Assembly (NCBI RefSeq): GCF_000276665.1
Contig: NW_004955517.1
Span: 4,264,701 to 4,328,700 of the forward strand
Source: Chinchilla lanigera
Lineage: Eukaryota; Chordata; Mammalia; Rodentia; Chinchillidae
Length of the DNA stretch: 64,000 nt
Direction: 5' to 3'
Shown here: positions 52,930 to 63,940 of the stretch, piece by piece
Layout of the letters: each line of letters opens with the position of its first letter
Position numbering within the stretch: the stretch's first letter is position 1
Notes under the pieces: generated by a model
What the model saw: the letters and a program-made list of their open reading frames with translations, nothing else
The model's database searches: none
What the model was told of the DNA's origin: nothing
Made by a program: the position numbers and the translations under genes

Positions 52930-54045
52930 AACTGTAGTGAAATAACTGGAAAGTGATGAGTTTAGGGTACTCATTACTTCTTAAATATAATAATTGTAAG
53001 TTTACATAATTCTGCGTTTTAAAATATTGTGCTTAATAACCAGCTCTCAAAATTCCTGCAAACCTAACGATCAATTCTCATGAGCCAGCGCGAGCAGTGA
53101 CCCAGGGATGGAGGAAAAGAGCAGAAGGGAAGTGTCAGAAGCATAAATCCTCCGCCCTCACAAGTCTGAAGTCCACCTGGCCCTGGGAGCATGGTCTTCA
53201 AAACCAAGCCCCTCGCCAGCGAGGGTCATCCCGCCTGTCAGACGGTAATAGACAGTGTTCGGTTAATTAAGCAGGTTTTACTGCTGCTGAAACCCTGGGC
53301 CTATCTTCTCCCTGATCCCATAAAACATTCGTGGCACTTCAGTTCTTAACCAATATGGGAGTAATTTGAAATCAATTTCCACTCTCCTTGATGAACAACG
53401 GTCTATTTAGTGTGACCCATAGAGGAAATTAGAGGCCCGCTGCAGTGAGGTGGCTTCCCGGATCTCAGCTGCAGCACAGCTGGATGTCCCGCTGGTCCCA
53501 CCCTGAGGAGGCAGGCCTCACTCCCCTCAGAACTGGGCTGTGCTGTCACCTCTGCCTTGGGTATTTGAACTTCTAAGTACGAAAGGAGGGGCTGTCTCAT
53601 CCTTCCTGTGCAATTAGCCAATTATGATGAGCACCAGCTACAAACTAAGCACACTGGAGACCCAAGTGAGGAAAGCAGACAGGGCCCCTTGCTTCTAGCA
53701 CACACAGGCTGTCAAAAGGCTAGGAGCACCCTACACAGAAGCCTTGGAAAGCTCCGTCAACTCAATCATATAGGAACGTGTGTCCAATGAGGCTGATGCA
53801 TCTCGCGCGAAGCTACCCACAGCATTCGCGTCCGAAGGAGCCAAGTGAGCTCGCACAGGCAAGTGGATTACCTGCTTCTCCTGCTCCTAGATATGCCATA
53901 CTGACGTTCCCCCTTCACATTTTTGCTAAATCTCAATTCTTTCCAATGAGGACTACTCAAAACAGGTGGCAAGATACCCAACCTCCCCCCTCCAACAACA
54001 CCCAAGTTCCCTTATCTTCTCTTTCATTTCCTCCACATGAATCAC
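52930..54045. other. Unassigned
   Basis: No gene or repeat is recognised. A short TAATTAAGCAGGTTTTACTG stretch at 53263 is AT-rich and repeat-free. Confidence 0.3.
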
Positions 54046-54049
54046 ACCT

Positions 54050-54165
54050 TCCTCCACAAAAACACAAGCTCCATGAAAGCAGGTATTATTTATTGGTTTT
54101 CTCACTTTTCCAAGTATCTGAAATGGGGCACCGCACTTAAGAGGTACTCGATGGATGGATACATA
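54050..54165 (+). mobile_element. L2 LINE 3' end
   Basis: CACAAGCTCCATGAAAGCAG, GTATTATTTATTGGTTTTCTC, GGGGCACCGCACTTAAGAGG and TACTCGATGGATGG follow the L2 3' terminus ('gtaagctccatgagggcaggg...'). Confidence 0.7.
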
Positions 54166-54379
54166 AACTCCAGGAACGCTTGTGGAAGACATGGTTATGT
54201 CATTGGTCTTAGACTCTCCAACATCTTACACAAATTACACTCAATTTTTGTTGAATAAGCAAGTAAAAGAACGCCAAGAATACTGATTTCAAGCCATAAA
54301 TAATCTGACATGATCCAAAGCACATAAAATATGTTACTTGTTGCAATTTCCCCCTAGGTAATAAAACTCTCATCACAAG

Positions 54380-54741
54380 TGTCTTCGTTTCTTTCCTCTC
54401 ATTGCTCCTCGCCAAAATACCAACACTCAAGGAAGGAAAGGTTTATTTAGCTCACAGGTTGTGAAGGTTTCAGTCCATAATCAGCTGGCTCCAAGGCAGA
54501 GTTGCACATGGCACGGGGCAACAGTTCAAGGCAAAAGCAACAAGAGCAAAAGAGGGGAGAACAAGACTCTTTTCCTCCCTTATAGGATAAGCATCTACCA
54601 CCCCCTGGGACAGGTGGAGCATTCACACCATCTGGGTGCCTCCTCTTGCACAGGATGAGGATGTTGACAATGTAAGGACCCTGGCTCCCTGCTGAGCCTT
54701 AGTTAAACTTCTCAAGTTGATACAATGGATCAACCATCACA
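54380..54741 (+). mobile_element. ERVL-like solo LTR (family A)
   Basis: It begins TGTCTTCGTTTCTTTCCTCT and includes AGGAAAGGTTTATTTAGCTC, AGTTGATACAATGGATCAAC and the end CCATCACA. It lacks the middle 'caaacccatcagtgg' block seen in the 49604 copy. Confidence 0.6.
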
Positions 54742-54891
54742 CCAGGGCAAAGGCAAACATGCTCAGCAGCTGTATTTCTGGAAGTTTTCCCCAGCTGGGC
54801 TCTGAAAGAGGTGGCTCACTAAGGAAAGGTGCGGAAGAGGGGTAGGTTGAGCAGGAGGCAGTCCCTTGATTCCATCAGGGAAGCTCTTTAT

Positions 54892-55019
54892 TCCTCTATT
54901 TTATATATATATATTGGGGGGGTGTTTTCTGGTACCAGGAACCGAACTCACGACCTTGAGCTTGCCAGGCAGGCACTGTGCCGCTGAGCTAAATCCCCAG
55001 CCCCTCCTCTATTTTATAT
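54892..55019 (-). mobile_element. Young ID SINE with 15-bp target duplication
   Basis: The element (54907-55004) has a short T/A-rich and poly-G start, then CTGGTACCAGGAACCGAACT, CACGACCTTGAGCTTGCCAG, GCAGGCACTGTGCCGC and TGAGCTAAATCCCCAGCCC. The perfect direct repeat TCCTCTATTTTATAT flanks it at 54892-54906 and 55005-55019. Confidence 0.94.
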
Positions 55020-55600
55020 TGACATGTCTCATAAAACACTATTTGCAAAACAGATTCCACTGCTTAAGGAAATACGCAACTCTTAAAAATACCCAACTTT
55101 AAAGTTCCCTTTTAAGGCAGTTTAAAACAAAAACACATCCTCATCCACCTTCACTAAAGTTAAAAAGCTACTGCCCAGGGTTTCAGCCAGGGTTGAAACA
55201 TATCCTTGAATCACCCAAAAAGCACAATACACATTTTATGTAACGACGCCACTCGCAGTTTGTGTAATGCCTACATTTACCACCCACTGAGCGTGCCTAA
55301 AGCAAGAACTTCATGCAAGTGACTGGGGATTAGAATTACGCTTCTTGGTACCCAGAAGGCAGCACAAGATGAGTAGAAGATGGTGAGGCGTCCGTTTCAT
55401 CTGTAAGGGTCAGGCTCTGAAATTCCAGCAGTGAAGCCTCTGCAACCTCAGAGGCAGGAACACTTTTGTGGGATGGGGTAAAGAATGCAGGCTATGCGAA
55501 AGGATTGCAGAAAAAACTGCAAAACAGCACGAGTGCAACAATGCTGAACCTGCAGCCTGCTTGACTGAATCCAGACTTTACAGACATGAAGCCAGTTATA
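55020..55600. other. Unassigned
   Basis: No gene or repeat was recognised. Confidence 0.3.
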
Positions 55601-55604
55601 TTTC

Positions 55605-56057
55605 TGTTATGGGTTGAACTGTGTCCCCAAAACTTCCGAAGCCCTGGCTCCCAGTCCTTAACCCTCAGTGTCTCCAAATTTGATTTAATTTGTAGATAGG
55701 GTTAATTAAAGAAGAATGTTAAGGTGAGGTTAGTGGGGAGAACCTTCACCTAGTACGACGACTCATAGCCTCATAAAGGGGAAAGCTGGACACGGACATG
55801 CACATCCTGGGAGAACGGCACCTGAACAGAAAGATTTCGAGGTGCACTTCTACAAGCCAAGAGATGCCGACGTTTGCCAGGAACCACCAGCAGCAAAGGG
55901 AGAGGCATGGAATACAGCCTCTTCCGCCGCCTGAGCGGGAACCAACCCTGCACAATGTTCATCTCAGCGTTCTACCTCCGACAACAAATTTCTGCTGCTT
56001 GAAGTCCAGCACATTGTTATGCGTGACAACAGGGACACCAGCAAACGGACATTACAG
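55605..56057 (+). mobile_element. MLT1-type LTR (MLT1B-like)
   Basis: It begins TGTTATGGGTTGAACTGTGT with CCCCAAAACTTCCGAAGCCC, then TTTGTAGATAGGGTTAATTA, ACAAATTTCTGCTGCTTGAAG and the end GGACATTACAG. It is about 450 bp with recognisable 5' and 3' ends. Confidence 0.82.
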
Positions 56058-56059
56058 GC

Positions 56060-57160
56060 ACACACTTTTCTTCTTGGTTGGACTGTCACACCCAAGTTCA
56101 ACACTGGTCTGGGGACCCCAGGTGAACTCACAACCTACCAGACGGCTCTGAGTTCAATGAGCAGGTTTTACACCTGTTCACTATCAGCAAGTAGTAAATC
56201 TCCAAAATACGTACAAGACAAGAAGGCGTCAACACGAAATGACCAACCGCACATCCTAGTCCACAGATGAAACAAGGGGTCTCCCTGGGAACAAAAGCAG
56301 GGACGCTAGCTGCACCGCCTCATACACGCGAGAAAAGCTGTTCTCCGTTTCTCTACCCTTGTTGGCCCACTCCTTTCCTTCCGATGGTGAATAAAAACAC
56401 CCAAGGGGAAATGCGGACCCATTCATCAACATTCCCAGCCAGACAGTGAGCTGCTTAATGGCTTTATCGATCCCTTGTTTTGCTCTACATTATGTGTTAC
56501 ACTGGCTCAAAAAGTCCACACAAGGAGAACCAAGATGGTGTTGGCAAAAAGGCATTGTTTCATTTTAAGCTTGTTACCACTGAGACTGGTCAGCCCGGAA
56601 CAAAAGTAGCAGAGTTTCAAAACAAGCATGTGCACAATTTCTATTCACGCAGTGCCAGTAGCTCCTTCCCATGGCCAATGTCCCTTGTTTTCTAAGCCAG
56701 ATCTGGGGTGGGAAAGAAAATACACTGGCAACAACTGCAGCCTTAAGTGGATTTCTCATGCTAGAATAATGTTTTGTTTTATACTCCATCATAATGGCAC
56801 CAAACACTTTAAGAGGATAAATTTCATATTAGCAAAATGACTCTAATTAGAACTAACACAAACCACTTTATCCATTTTACATAAATATCAATGTTTATGG
56901 CAAAACCAAACTGAATAAATGGCCCACAAAAATCTGTCAAAGAAACACAGGGCCTTCAACGTCCTTTCAAATTATCCATTTTAATGGCTTGAATTAAACA
57001 TGACACATACAAACACACAGAATACTAAAACAAATTTAGAGCAATGACTTAATCCAAAGTGTACATGGTAAAAAGGCTGAATCAGATCCTTTAACATATA
57101 AAATTAGCTGGTCATCCTCGGCCAACGGAGCAAGCCAAGAGAAGTTTCACATTGAAGATT
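56060..57160. other. Unassigned, repeat-poor
   Basis: No gene or repeat is recognised. 56820-57080 is AT-rich and repeat-free. Confidence 0.3.
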
Positions 57161-57166
57161 CTGTAC

Positions 57167-57246
57167 CAGTGATGGCAAACCTATGGCACACATGACGTCG
57201 TGGGCTGCTTACATCACTGAAAGCACTAAAAGGTTCGCCATCACTG
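57167..57246. mobile_element. SPIN-like hAT MITE, 80 bp, near-perfect TIRs
   Basis: The left terminus CAGTGATGGCAAACCT and the reverse complement of the right terminus (CAGTGATGGCGAACCT) differ at one position. The body includes ATGGCACACATGACGTCG and CACTGAAAGCACTAAAAGG. The ends match what I recall of SPIN, a hAT family spread horizontally among tetrapods. No 8-bp target duplication is evident. It contains no coding sequence and would depend on a transposase in trans. Confidence 0.7.
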
Positions 57247-57277
57247 TTAGGATTTATTTCGATTGCCTCTGGAGCAA

Positions 57278-57663
57278 TGTCATGGTTTGCAGGCGTCTTC
57301 CAAAGTTCATGCATTAGAAATTTAATCTCTAATGGGAGGTGCGTAGGTCATGGGGGCACTGCTCTCTGGAACAGACTAATGTAGTTATGGGGGGTCATTA
57401 TCATGGGACAAGGCTCCTCATGAGAGATCAAGTCTATGCGACTGCACTTGCTTCCTTATTCCCTCCTCCTTCTCCTCCTCCTCGTCCCCCTACTCCCCCT
57501 CCCCCTCTCTTTGCTTCTCCTCCATGGGATACAGCTGCAATAATAAGCTCCATGCCAGTCCTTAGATCTTAATCTCCAGGGCCACAAGCCAATAAATTTC
57601 TATTGGTTATACATGACACAGTCTCAGGTATTCTATTCCAGCAGCACGAAGTGGACTAAAACA
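57278..57663 (+). mobile_element. Solo MaLR LTR (MST/THE1-like)
   Basis: It starts TGTCATGGTTTGCAGGCGTC. It includes TAATGGGAGGTGCGTAGGTC, CATGGGGGCACTGCTCTCTG, a long pyrimidine tract (57462-57531), CAATAAATTTCTATTGG (polyadenylation signal near 57590) and the end CACGAAGTGGACTAAAACA. It belongs to a different subfamily from the 39205 LTR. Confidence 0.82.
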
Positions 57664-57664
57664 G

Positions 57665-58125
57665 TTACTAAGAGATTAAAATGTGTGAAAACCTTGAGAA
57701 AATTATTTGCTTTTTGGAAGCTGAGACTTTAAACTCACATTCGCACAAACATCCTCTTTGTTCATCACCCTTCCTATCTGTAAAAAACTAAGCAGTCGTA
57801 AGCTAGCAAACAACAGAATGCGGGTTTCAAACTCTCTTCTTCCACTAACTTACCCACTGTCATGAGTAGGTCTCAAGACTCCTTGGACCTCCATCTTCTT
57901 CACCAAGAATGAGAAAATGGTTGTACCAGACATCTTGTTTGAAAGCCTAAGACTTCAACGGTCTGCCCCCACGCCACTGAAGCATTTGTTAAAGAAGTTG
58001 TGCTGCACGCTTCATATACTCTCGTACAACGAAAGTCAGAGTTAAAAAGAGGGTTCTGAGATTGAAAACAAACTTTAGAAACCATTGGTGGTGGAAACCT
58101 GGTCTTTTGCTCTTGTTATTCCAGG
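57665..58125. other. Unassigned
   Basis: No repeat was recognised, and the 61-codon minus frame at 57900-58085 is unsupported. Confidence 0.3.
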
Positions 58126-58129
58126 TAGG

Positions 58130-58523
58130 TGTTAGTCACTTTTTGTGCTACGACAAAATACCTGACACCTGCAACTTTAAAGGCCCAGAGGGTTATTTTG
58201 GCTCCTGGCTTCAGACTTTCAAGGCAGGATAGCTCCAAGGCAGGAACGTCTTCAGACTTTCAAGGCAGGATAGCTCCAAGGCAGGAACGTCTCAGTAAAA
58301 CGACCTAGTGGAGGACAGCTGCTCGGACCATGGCCACCAGGAAGCAGAAGGAGAAGGCTCCAAAGGCTCGACCCCAGTCTCCCACCTTCTCCCACGCTCC
58401 CCACCTCGTAACAGCACGTTCAGCTATGAACACAGAAAGAGTGTGATCCACTGAAGTACAGCCCTGCCTCAGTCCAGTCGCCTTCCAAGCCCCCCTAGGA
58501 CCATCTGACACTGAACCATAACA
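58130..58523 (+). mobile_element. ERVL-like solo LTR (family A) with internal duplication
   Basis: It starts TGTTAGTCACTTTTTGTGCT. It contains AAATACCTGACACCTGC, GGTTATTTTGGCTCCTGG and a perfect 41-bp tandem duplication (58209-58290), and ends AACCATAACA. Confidence 0.6.
58209..58290. repeat. Perfect 41-bp tandem duplication
   Basis: The unit begins CTTCAGACTTTCAAGGCAGG and ends GGCAGGAACGT. It occurs at 58209-58249 and 58250-58290 without a mismatch. It is recent, and could alternatively be an assembly artefact. Confidence 0.97.
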
Positions 58524-58756
58524 AGCTCTTAACAAAAAAAACCCTGTTACTTAAATAAATGGCATGTACGTTCTCCTACATGCACACAAAAAAAGTAACA
58601 CGAACCTAATACAACATTCCACTTCACTGTAGAATAAATGTGCTTAAGCAGGATCTTCAAGCCAGGACTGATTTTAGGGGGTTCAAAAATGGGGGGGGGG
58701 GTGCAGATAAATTTCTACCTTAATCAATGTATTTTTATAGTTAAGAAATTTTGACA

Positions 58757-58880
58757 GGCTGGAGGGGTGGTTTAGTGGAACAGCTGCATGCTTAGCATGC
58801 ATCCGGGCCCCTGCATCTAATCCCCAGCTAACAGACACACAGACTGACAGACACACACCCAGACAGACAGACAGCCGCAG
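58757..58880 (+). mobile_element. ID SINE with (CAGA)n tail
   Basis: GGCTGGAGGGGTGGTTTAGT, GGAACAGCTGCATGCTTAGC, ATGCATCCGGGCCCCTG and TAATCCCCAGC, followed by a mixed CAGACA/CAGA simple repeat to about 58880. The tail has been replaced by a tetranucleotide microsatellite. A poly-G run lies upstream at 58691-58701. Confidence 0.75.
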
Positions 58881-58884
58881 AGAA

Positions 58885-61680
58885 ACAGACACACCAAGAA
58901 AGACAGAGACAAGAGCAACTTTTAAAGAATATTCTCTCTCTGCCCTCAAATATCTTTTGGCCAAAGTTACTGACAACTCATCTAAAAAGCATACAGTTTC
59001 CATTGCTAAAACCAAATAAAAACTGAGATCACTCACAAATGATTTAATAACGTCCTTCTGCCTAAAGAGAATTTTGCCTTGAGGAAGAGCTCTGTATAAA
59101 CTAACTGAGGGTGGGAGAGCTTTTCTGTTCAAAAATATTTTCACTTTTTACAAGTCTTCATACAGAGTACAGTAGAGCTAACCCTTGGTAGGTAGCTGCC
59201 TCAAACTCCTTTAATGAGAGAAACAAGCATAAAAGCAGACACAACCTACAAATCATCTCACTATTTACCCTGATGTGAAAATCGGACTTCTTGCCCAACA
59301 GGGAAACAAGCCACGGAAACCCACAGAACTGATAGACGCAGACTCACACTCGGTTGTGTGTGTAAATCTCGGACATAACTGCACCACTCTCTGACAGCTC
59401 TGCGCACATACACGGGGCTGTAGCCACCAGGTTCTGAGTATGACGCTATCATAGCGGAATAGCTAGTTCATTTAGCGGAAGGGTCAAGGCCTGGGGCCAG
59501 ACTAATTATCAGAAGGCAGCTCTCTACCACCTTCCCGTGCAGCCCCTGGAAATACCCTCTGTACTCAAATTCTGGAGCCTAGTCCCCCTTCCTGGAACCC
59601 AAACACTGAAGACATATTTCCATCTGTAAGACACCTTGGTGTTCCCACAGTTTACTTCTTTGTGCAGCTAAGTATCATCAGATTTTCTCCCTTCTCCAGA
59701 AGATGGAAAAAATACTGAATAAATTTCTTTAAATGTTAATGATTGTGCAGGTCCAACTTCCCGTACCCTGGCCGCTTGGAAGCCAATGGCTCACCAGCAA
59801 GCACAGAAGACAAAGCGCCCACATCGGGGGTACAAAGTAAACACCCCATCTTGCTGGGCTCCGTCATGGGAGAGGGCAGGCTATTGCCGCTCTCCCTATG
59901 CAGACACAAGCAGCATGTCCAGATGGAGCCTGGAACATGGAGACCGTCATCTGTGTGTTTTGACTAAATGACAAACATCTGTAAACACACAGACCAGCTT
60001 TCTCACTTTTCATCTGGATTAAGAAAAACGCCTTCATTTTCCCACAACAGACTAAGGACTTTTTTTTAAGAGCACACTAATTGTAACAACTCCCTGCAGA
60101 TTTCAGACCTTGGCCCTGCTTAGATCAGGCCAATTTTGTTGCAACGGTCTTGTTTCTTCTTACAAACTATTTCCCTAAGCACACTGTGCAGATCTCCCTG
60201 TCATGCTGTACTGATAAAGGGGCAGCTTGAAAGCAGGGCTGCTAGAGTGTTAGCACAGTGTAAATGAGGGCCGTGCAAAGTCCTGATGGACGGCCACACC
60301 CTGCCGTCACCAGCACAACAGCAGATCTGAGGCGCAAACCGAGGACCTGGCGCAAAGACAGCCTGAATAAATACCTACAAACTGGAAAACACTCTACCTA
60401 ACGAACACCCATCCCGGGTGTGCTTTACCAAAAGTAACTGATTTGGATTATGGGGGCAAGCGCCCAACCCTCTTAAGTTACTCTAGTTCTCTAAACAAGC
60501 AGAATTTGCTATCACTGCCTCTCCTCACACCTACTTTCCTTGCAATGACCTCAGGCACCAACTCAAGTTATGTGAGGTAGGCGCAGAAGGAAGAGATCCC
60601 CACATAACGAACAGCTGCTCCCTCCACAGGCGGAGATGTGGGCTGGGAGGCGTAATCCACCCGGAGCTCTCCTCCTAGGCGAGCGTTTTTAACCTCTCTG
60701 TGTTCAAATCCTTCTAGGTTCACAGCATTCTTATTCATCCGTACTGGCTCCCCACTACTTGTTCATTTAATCCAACCACTCAAGAACAGGTTGCATATTC
60801 CATTAAGAATCATGCTTAGTACATAGCTGCGACTCTGCTTTCAAAATTACATTTAAAGAAAAAGTAATTCTAATAATCAATACACATTCATTACATGGCA
60901 CAGTGAACACCCTGAGATGCACTTATTTTTTAAACACAGCTGTCCATCTGCTGTCTACATTGCTGATAAAGCTCTAAGTGATTAAGGCAAAAAGACAATT
61001 CATTCGCTATAATAATACATAGCACTGTGCGTCTCTGCAATTGCCTTCAAGGCTGAAAGAAATGAGGTCTTGATGAGTACCAGCTAGCTATTAATTAGAT
61101 TTAGTGGCAACAAAGTATTACTTTTGAAGCACTTTAAAGAACTGAGAACAGCCACAGAGCTCAGCAGAATTTTCTCTCTATTTTTTGGTACTCTGACCCC
61201 CACCACACTCCTTTTAAAGTTCTCTCATTAAAAATGCTTCGATCAGAGAGGAAAGGAAGGGCTGCTGAGTAAATGCAAGGATTATAAAAACCTCATCCAT
61301 CTCCGATTTTTGAAAGCCATTTCGTTTTGTTTAACCAAGAAAAGGAAAACTGTACACACGGCCCATTTTTAAGAAATAGACTTTAAACCGCAAGTGCCAC
61401 CCATGTAACCAGCTATCTGGACCAGGAGGAAAATGTCTGCCTTTTTTTAAAATCTCGTTATTTTTTTCCAATCTGGATAACAAAGGAAATGCTGATTCTT
61501 TAATAAAAAACTACAGGGTCACCTAAAAGGAATTCACCACGGCAGAGCCTCTCCTGACAGTGTCTCAGAGGTATCTGAGGGGAGATGGAGATGCCTTGAG
61601 TGTCCTCCAGAAACGCTGCAAAGAATGGAGGACCCAACCCCGCCAGGCGACCCTGATTCGCCCCATGCCTAGATAGCTCA
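58885..61680. other. Repeat-poor stretch; conserved non-coding candidate
   Basis: About 2.8 kb contains no interspersed repeat that I can recognise, in a window otherwise dense with them. 59990-60260 and 60960-61440 are AT-rich with multiple homeobox-like TAATTA/TTAATTAG motifs (for example GCTATTAATTAGATTTAG near 61086). No coding exon is evident. Confidence 0.4.
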
Positions 61681-61684
61681 AATT

Positions 61685-61825
61685 TCAATGTGTCTAAAAA
61701 TCACTTGGAAATCTTGTGAAGTAATGATTCTGATTGGAGAGGTCCCAGGGTAGGGCCGAAGAGTCTGAGATTCTGCAGTTTACGCTCCTAGGTGACGCTA
61801 ATACTGTAGGTCAGAGTCTTCCTAA
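61685..61825 (+). mobile_element. MER5A (hAT-Charlie) DNA transposon
   Basis: CAATGTGTCTAAAAATCACT, TGATTCTGATTGGAGAGGTC, CCAGGGTAGGGCCGAAGAG, GAGATTCTGCAGTTTACGCT and CCTAGGTGACGCTAATACTG, then GGTCAGAGTC. This matches MER5A across most of its length. Confidence 0.85.
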
Positions 61826-61829
61826 CAGG

Positions 61830-62435
61830 GCTCTCCAAGCTGTAAATACAAGCTGTGTGATGCCTAGAACATCCCAGAGGTCAGGGCAGTAAAAGGCTGC
61901 ATAAGAGACAGGGTGAGTGTTACGGGTTCAGGAGCTGCAGGCATATACCCCCTTTTCTAAAATACCACTGCATCTTACAGTTATCATCAAGAAAATAATT
62001 TGAAACCATTTCAACTAGATATAGCCCGGTGTCCCCTGGGCTTCCAGCCTCATCTCTTGCCACGGATTCGCTGAAGCTGTGCATCTCTTGCTGTAGCTCA
62101 ACTTGCAATGGCTGTTTCCTGTTTAGCCAGTCTACCAGCAGACACTGACTTCTATTCTACAGGCCCCTACTCTACGGTTCTTCACAGGGGGTTAAGACAT
62201 CATCTATCCACCCACTCTCCACCAAGCAGCTACCACGCACCAGAGTGGTACGAACTCAGCAACAGGTCAGACAATTCCGACTGCACTGACCAGTCTAGGG
62301 GCTTGGGCTCCTCACATGGAACTGCATCCCGCCCCACCCCAGTCACCTGAATCTGAAAGTTCAGAATGACCCCGAGTCACCAAAAGCCAATATGCAAAAC
62401 AGCCACGCTCAAAGACAATCATTCTCTCTGCGAGC
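61830..62435. other. Unassigned
   Basis: No gene or repeat was recognised. Confidence 0.3.
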
Positions 62436-62439
62436 CTCA

Positions 62440-62560
62440 AAGTTTTCCCATTTCTCATGAGACAGCTTAGGTGACCCCCATCTCAAGGGGTTGTACTGAG
62501 GGGTAAAATAAAATACATCCCAAGAGCTAAGTCCAGAAGCTAGAACATATCGTTCATTCA
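62440..62560 (+). repeat. MIR SINE (tentative)
   Basis: CCATTTCTCATGAGACAGC, GGGGTTGTACTGAGGGGTAA and GTTCATTCAACAACTGG resemble the MIR 3' half. Confidence 0.5.
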
Positions 62561-62702
62561 ACAACTGGTAGTTTCACTAATAAGATGGTAGAAGAGTAGG
62601 AGCTGGCACCCTTGAAGTATACAGGCTATGCCGAACTCTGCCACGGCAGTGCTGTTTGTAAGCAAGGAGGCATGGCTGTGTGCCTGCACAGTTTTATTTA
62701 TG

Positions 62703-62876
62703 GAGCTGGGCACGGTGGCACAAATCCCAGCACTCTGAGACAGGAGGATCATTACCGTGGCCCCAGTCTGAGCAGCGAGCACCTTAGAGAAACCCTGTCT
62801 CAAACTAAAAACTAAAAGGCTGGGGATGTAGCCCAGTGTGAAGGCCCTGGGTTTAATACCCAGTTGGGGGGAGGGG
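62703..62876 (+). mobile_element. B1-ID dimeric SINE
   Basis: The B1 half (GAGCTGGGCACGGTGGCACA, ACTCTGAGACAGGAGGATCA, GAGAAACCCTGTCTCAAAC), a short linker, then the ID half (GGCTGGGGATGTAGCCCAGT, GGCCCTGGGTTTAATACCCA). Confidence 0.9.
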
Positions 62877-63200
62877 GATCTTTCTTTACGGACCTGATAT
62901 TTGACGCACAGTTTGTGTCTTGACATTACTTTTAAAATTCTTTCAACAACTGAAAAATGATTTTAAAAATTCCTGGGCTTCCTGCCTGTGCAAAACAGGC
63001 AGCAGGCCAGATTTGGCCCCAGGCTGCATTTTGCCTACTCATGTATTGGAGGAAATTCTATAACCTAGAGAGAGACCAAGAAACCCCAACCTATCATGCT
63101 ACAAATGTTTCCACCTTGCAAAAAGTTGGTGTCATTGTTTGCTACACAAGTCTCCAGCATTGGGCCACTTAAAGAAAACAGAGTATCCGTACAATGTATA

Positions 63201-63228
63201 CGTGTGTGTGTGTGTGTGTGTGTGTGTA
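63201..63228. repeat. (TG)n microsatellite
   Basis: About 13-14 GT units are followed by ATGAATTTGG. Confidence 0.97.
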
Positions 63229-63255
63229 TGAATTTGGATATGGACATATGAATAT

Positions 63256-63396
63256 TCATATATTATTTAAACAGAATGTTTTTGTTTTGTTTTTGGTTTT
63301 TTTCCGGTACCGGGAATCGAACTCAGGACCTCACGCTTGCCAGGCAGGCGCTGTGCCGCCGAGCTAAATCCCCAGCCCTCATATATTATTTAAACA
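63256..63396 (-). mobile_element. Very young ID SINE with 18-bp target duplication
   Basis: The element (63274-63378) reads in antisense: a T-rich tail with G interruptions, then CCGGTACCGGGAATCGAACT, CAGGACCTCACGCTTGCCAG, GCAGGCGCTGTGCCGC and CGAGCTAAATCCCCAGCCC. The direct repeat TCATATATTATTTAAACA at 63256-63273 and 63379-63396 is perfect over 18 bp. The box B region is intact. Confidence 0.97.
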
Positions 63397-63599
63397 CTCA
63401 TTTATGCCTCTTAATTTTTTTTAATTTGGCAAGTGTTTTATAATACATAGCAGCATGACAGTAGTACATTATTTAGAAAAATGTTGGAGGTGTATGTTCA
63501 AAACTTCCTCCCCCAATACAAGTACACATAAAAAGAGCTAAGGCAAGTTCTACATACGCCTTCTCAGAAAAGGAACATAACTGCAAGAAAAGGAAATGA

Positions 63600-63859
63600 T
63601 CATCTGAATCAAATCATGGGGAAAGTCCATACAAACCCAAAGCAAAGGAGACCCTACAAAATAAACAGGCCGTACTCTTCCAAGGATGAGATCATGAGAG
63701 ACAAAGTTTCTACGAAGACTGGAGAGACAGGGTAACTTGATGAGATGTGTGATTATGAATTTGGATACTGGGGTACTGGGAAAACAACTTCAAATGTGCT
63801 GTTTTCCCTCAAGGGGCCCTGGTGTGTAATGACTAAGTAAATATGAATAAAGTCTATTG

Positions 63860-63863
<4 letters not shown>
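63600..63863 (+). mobile_element. L1M-type 3' UTR-like repeat
   Basis: GAGACCCTACAAAATAAACA, GGCCGTACTCTTCCAAGGAT, GAGAGACAAAGTTTCTACGA and AAACAACTTCAAATGTGC follow the same mammalian repeat as 40500-40855. The copy runs into the (AT)n at 63864. Confidence 0.65.

Positions 63864-63902
<39 letters not shown>
63864..63902. repeat. (AT)n microsatellite
   Basis: About 19 AT units are flanked by TTGATATT and AGTTACAC. Confidence 0.97.
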
Positions 63903-63907
<5 letters not shown>

Positions 63908-63940
63908 CACTCACATTAAGCCAAGTTCCTTATGAAGGAA

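Noticed and set aside
52439..52930. 163-codon minus-strand open frame
   Set aside because: It starts in a (CA)n repeat (poly Val/Cys) and continues through an MLT1 LTR.
16057..63378. tRNA-Ala genes
   Set aside because: The tRNA-like sequences are ID SINEs: they have A-rich tails, target duplications and diverged cloverleaf regions, so they are not functional tRNA genes.
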